Origin: Patescibacteria group bacterium
Lineage (GTDB): Bacteria > Patescibacteriota > Patescibacteriia > UBA2591 > PGYQ01
Assembly (NCBI GenBank): GCA_020057535.1
Contig: JAGVFS010000038.1
Location: 1 to 5,010 of the forward strand
DNA length: 5,010 nt
Reading direction: 5' to 3'
In this document: in pieces, positions 4,992-5,010 of the stretch
Layout of the letters: each line of letters starts with the position of its first letter
Position numbering within the stretch: the first letter of the stretch is position 1
The notes under the pieces: model-generated
Database searches by the model: none
Told to the model about the DNA's origin: nothing
Seen by the model: only the letters and a program-made list of their open reading frames with translations
Position numbers and translations under genes: made by a program

Positions 4992-5010
4992 AAATATTTT
5001 TTAAGCGCGT

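Overview
This is an AT-rich bacterial window (roughly a quarter G+C by eye) with four complete genes, all on the + strand, and no visible mobile element, CRISPR array, tRNA or rRNA. In order they are: a lipoprotein of unknown function (171-1208), the one-carbon enzyme FolD (1347-2198), a membrane-anchored HtrA/DegP-type serine protease with one PDZ domain (2352-3644), and a four-domain ribosomal protein S1 (3834-4991). All four end in TAA. All read through without in-frame TGA or TAG, so the standard bacterial code fits.

Extreme AT content, short AT-only spacers, a four-domain S1, a divergent FolD and a single-PDZ, single-anchor HtrA together suggest a Patescibacteria (CPR) genome, perhaps of the Parcubacteria type. 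This is inferred from overall character, not from a marker gene. An AT-rich Firmicute or other reduced bacterium is not excluded.

The genes are separated by 138, 153 and 189 bp, and probably form separate transcription units rather than one operon. A very long perfect hairpin (3650-3710) closes the htrA unit. Promoter-like sequences can be proposed for htrA (2318-2345, placing the transcript start on or beside the ATG) and for rpsA (3723-3751, giving a leader of about 75 nt that contains a 9-bp hairpin). The first spacer (1-170) and the spacer before folD show no convincing promoter.

The genes have no obvious shared pathway. FolD supplies 10-formyl-tetrahydrofolate, HtrA handles misfolded extracytoplasmic proteins, S1 loads mRNA on the ribosome, and the lipoprotein is an exported protein of unknown role. 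The main link is in translation: none of the four start codons has a Shine-Dalgarno sequence, although perfect AAGGAGG heptamers occur inside the rpsA coding region. The window also has short degenerate arrays with a 7-bp period in several spacers, and a lipoprotein that seems to contain a duplicated domain. I see no multi-gene novel system; the interest lies in these smaller signals.
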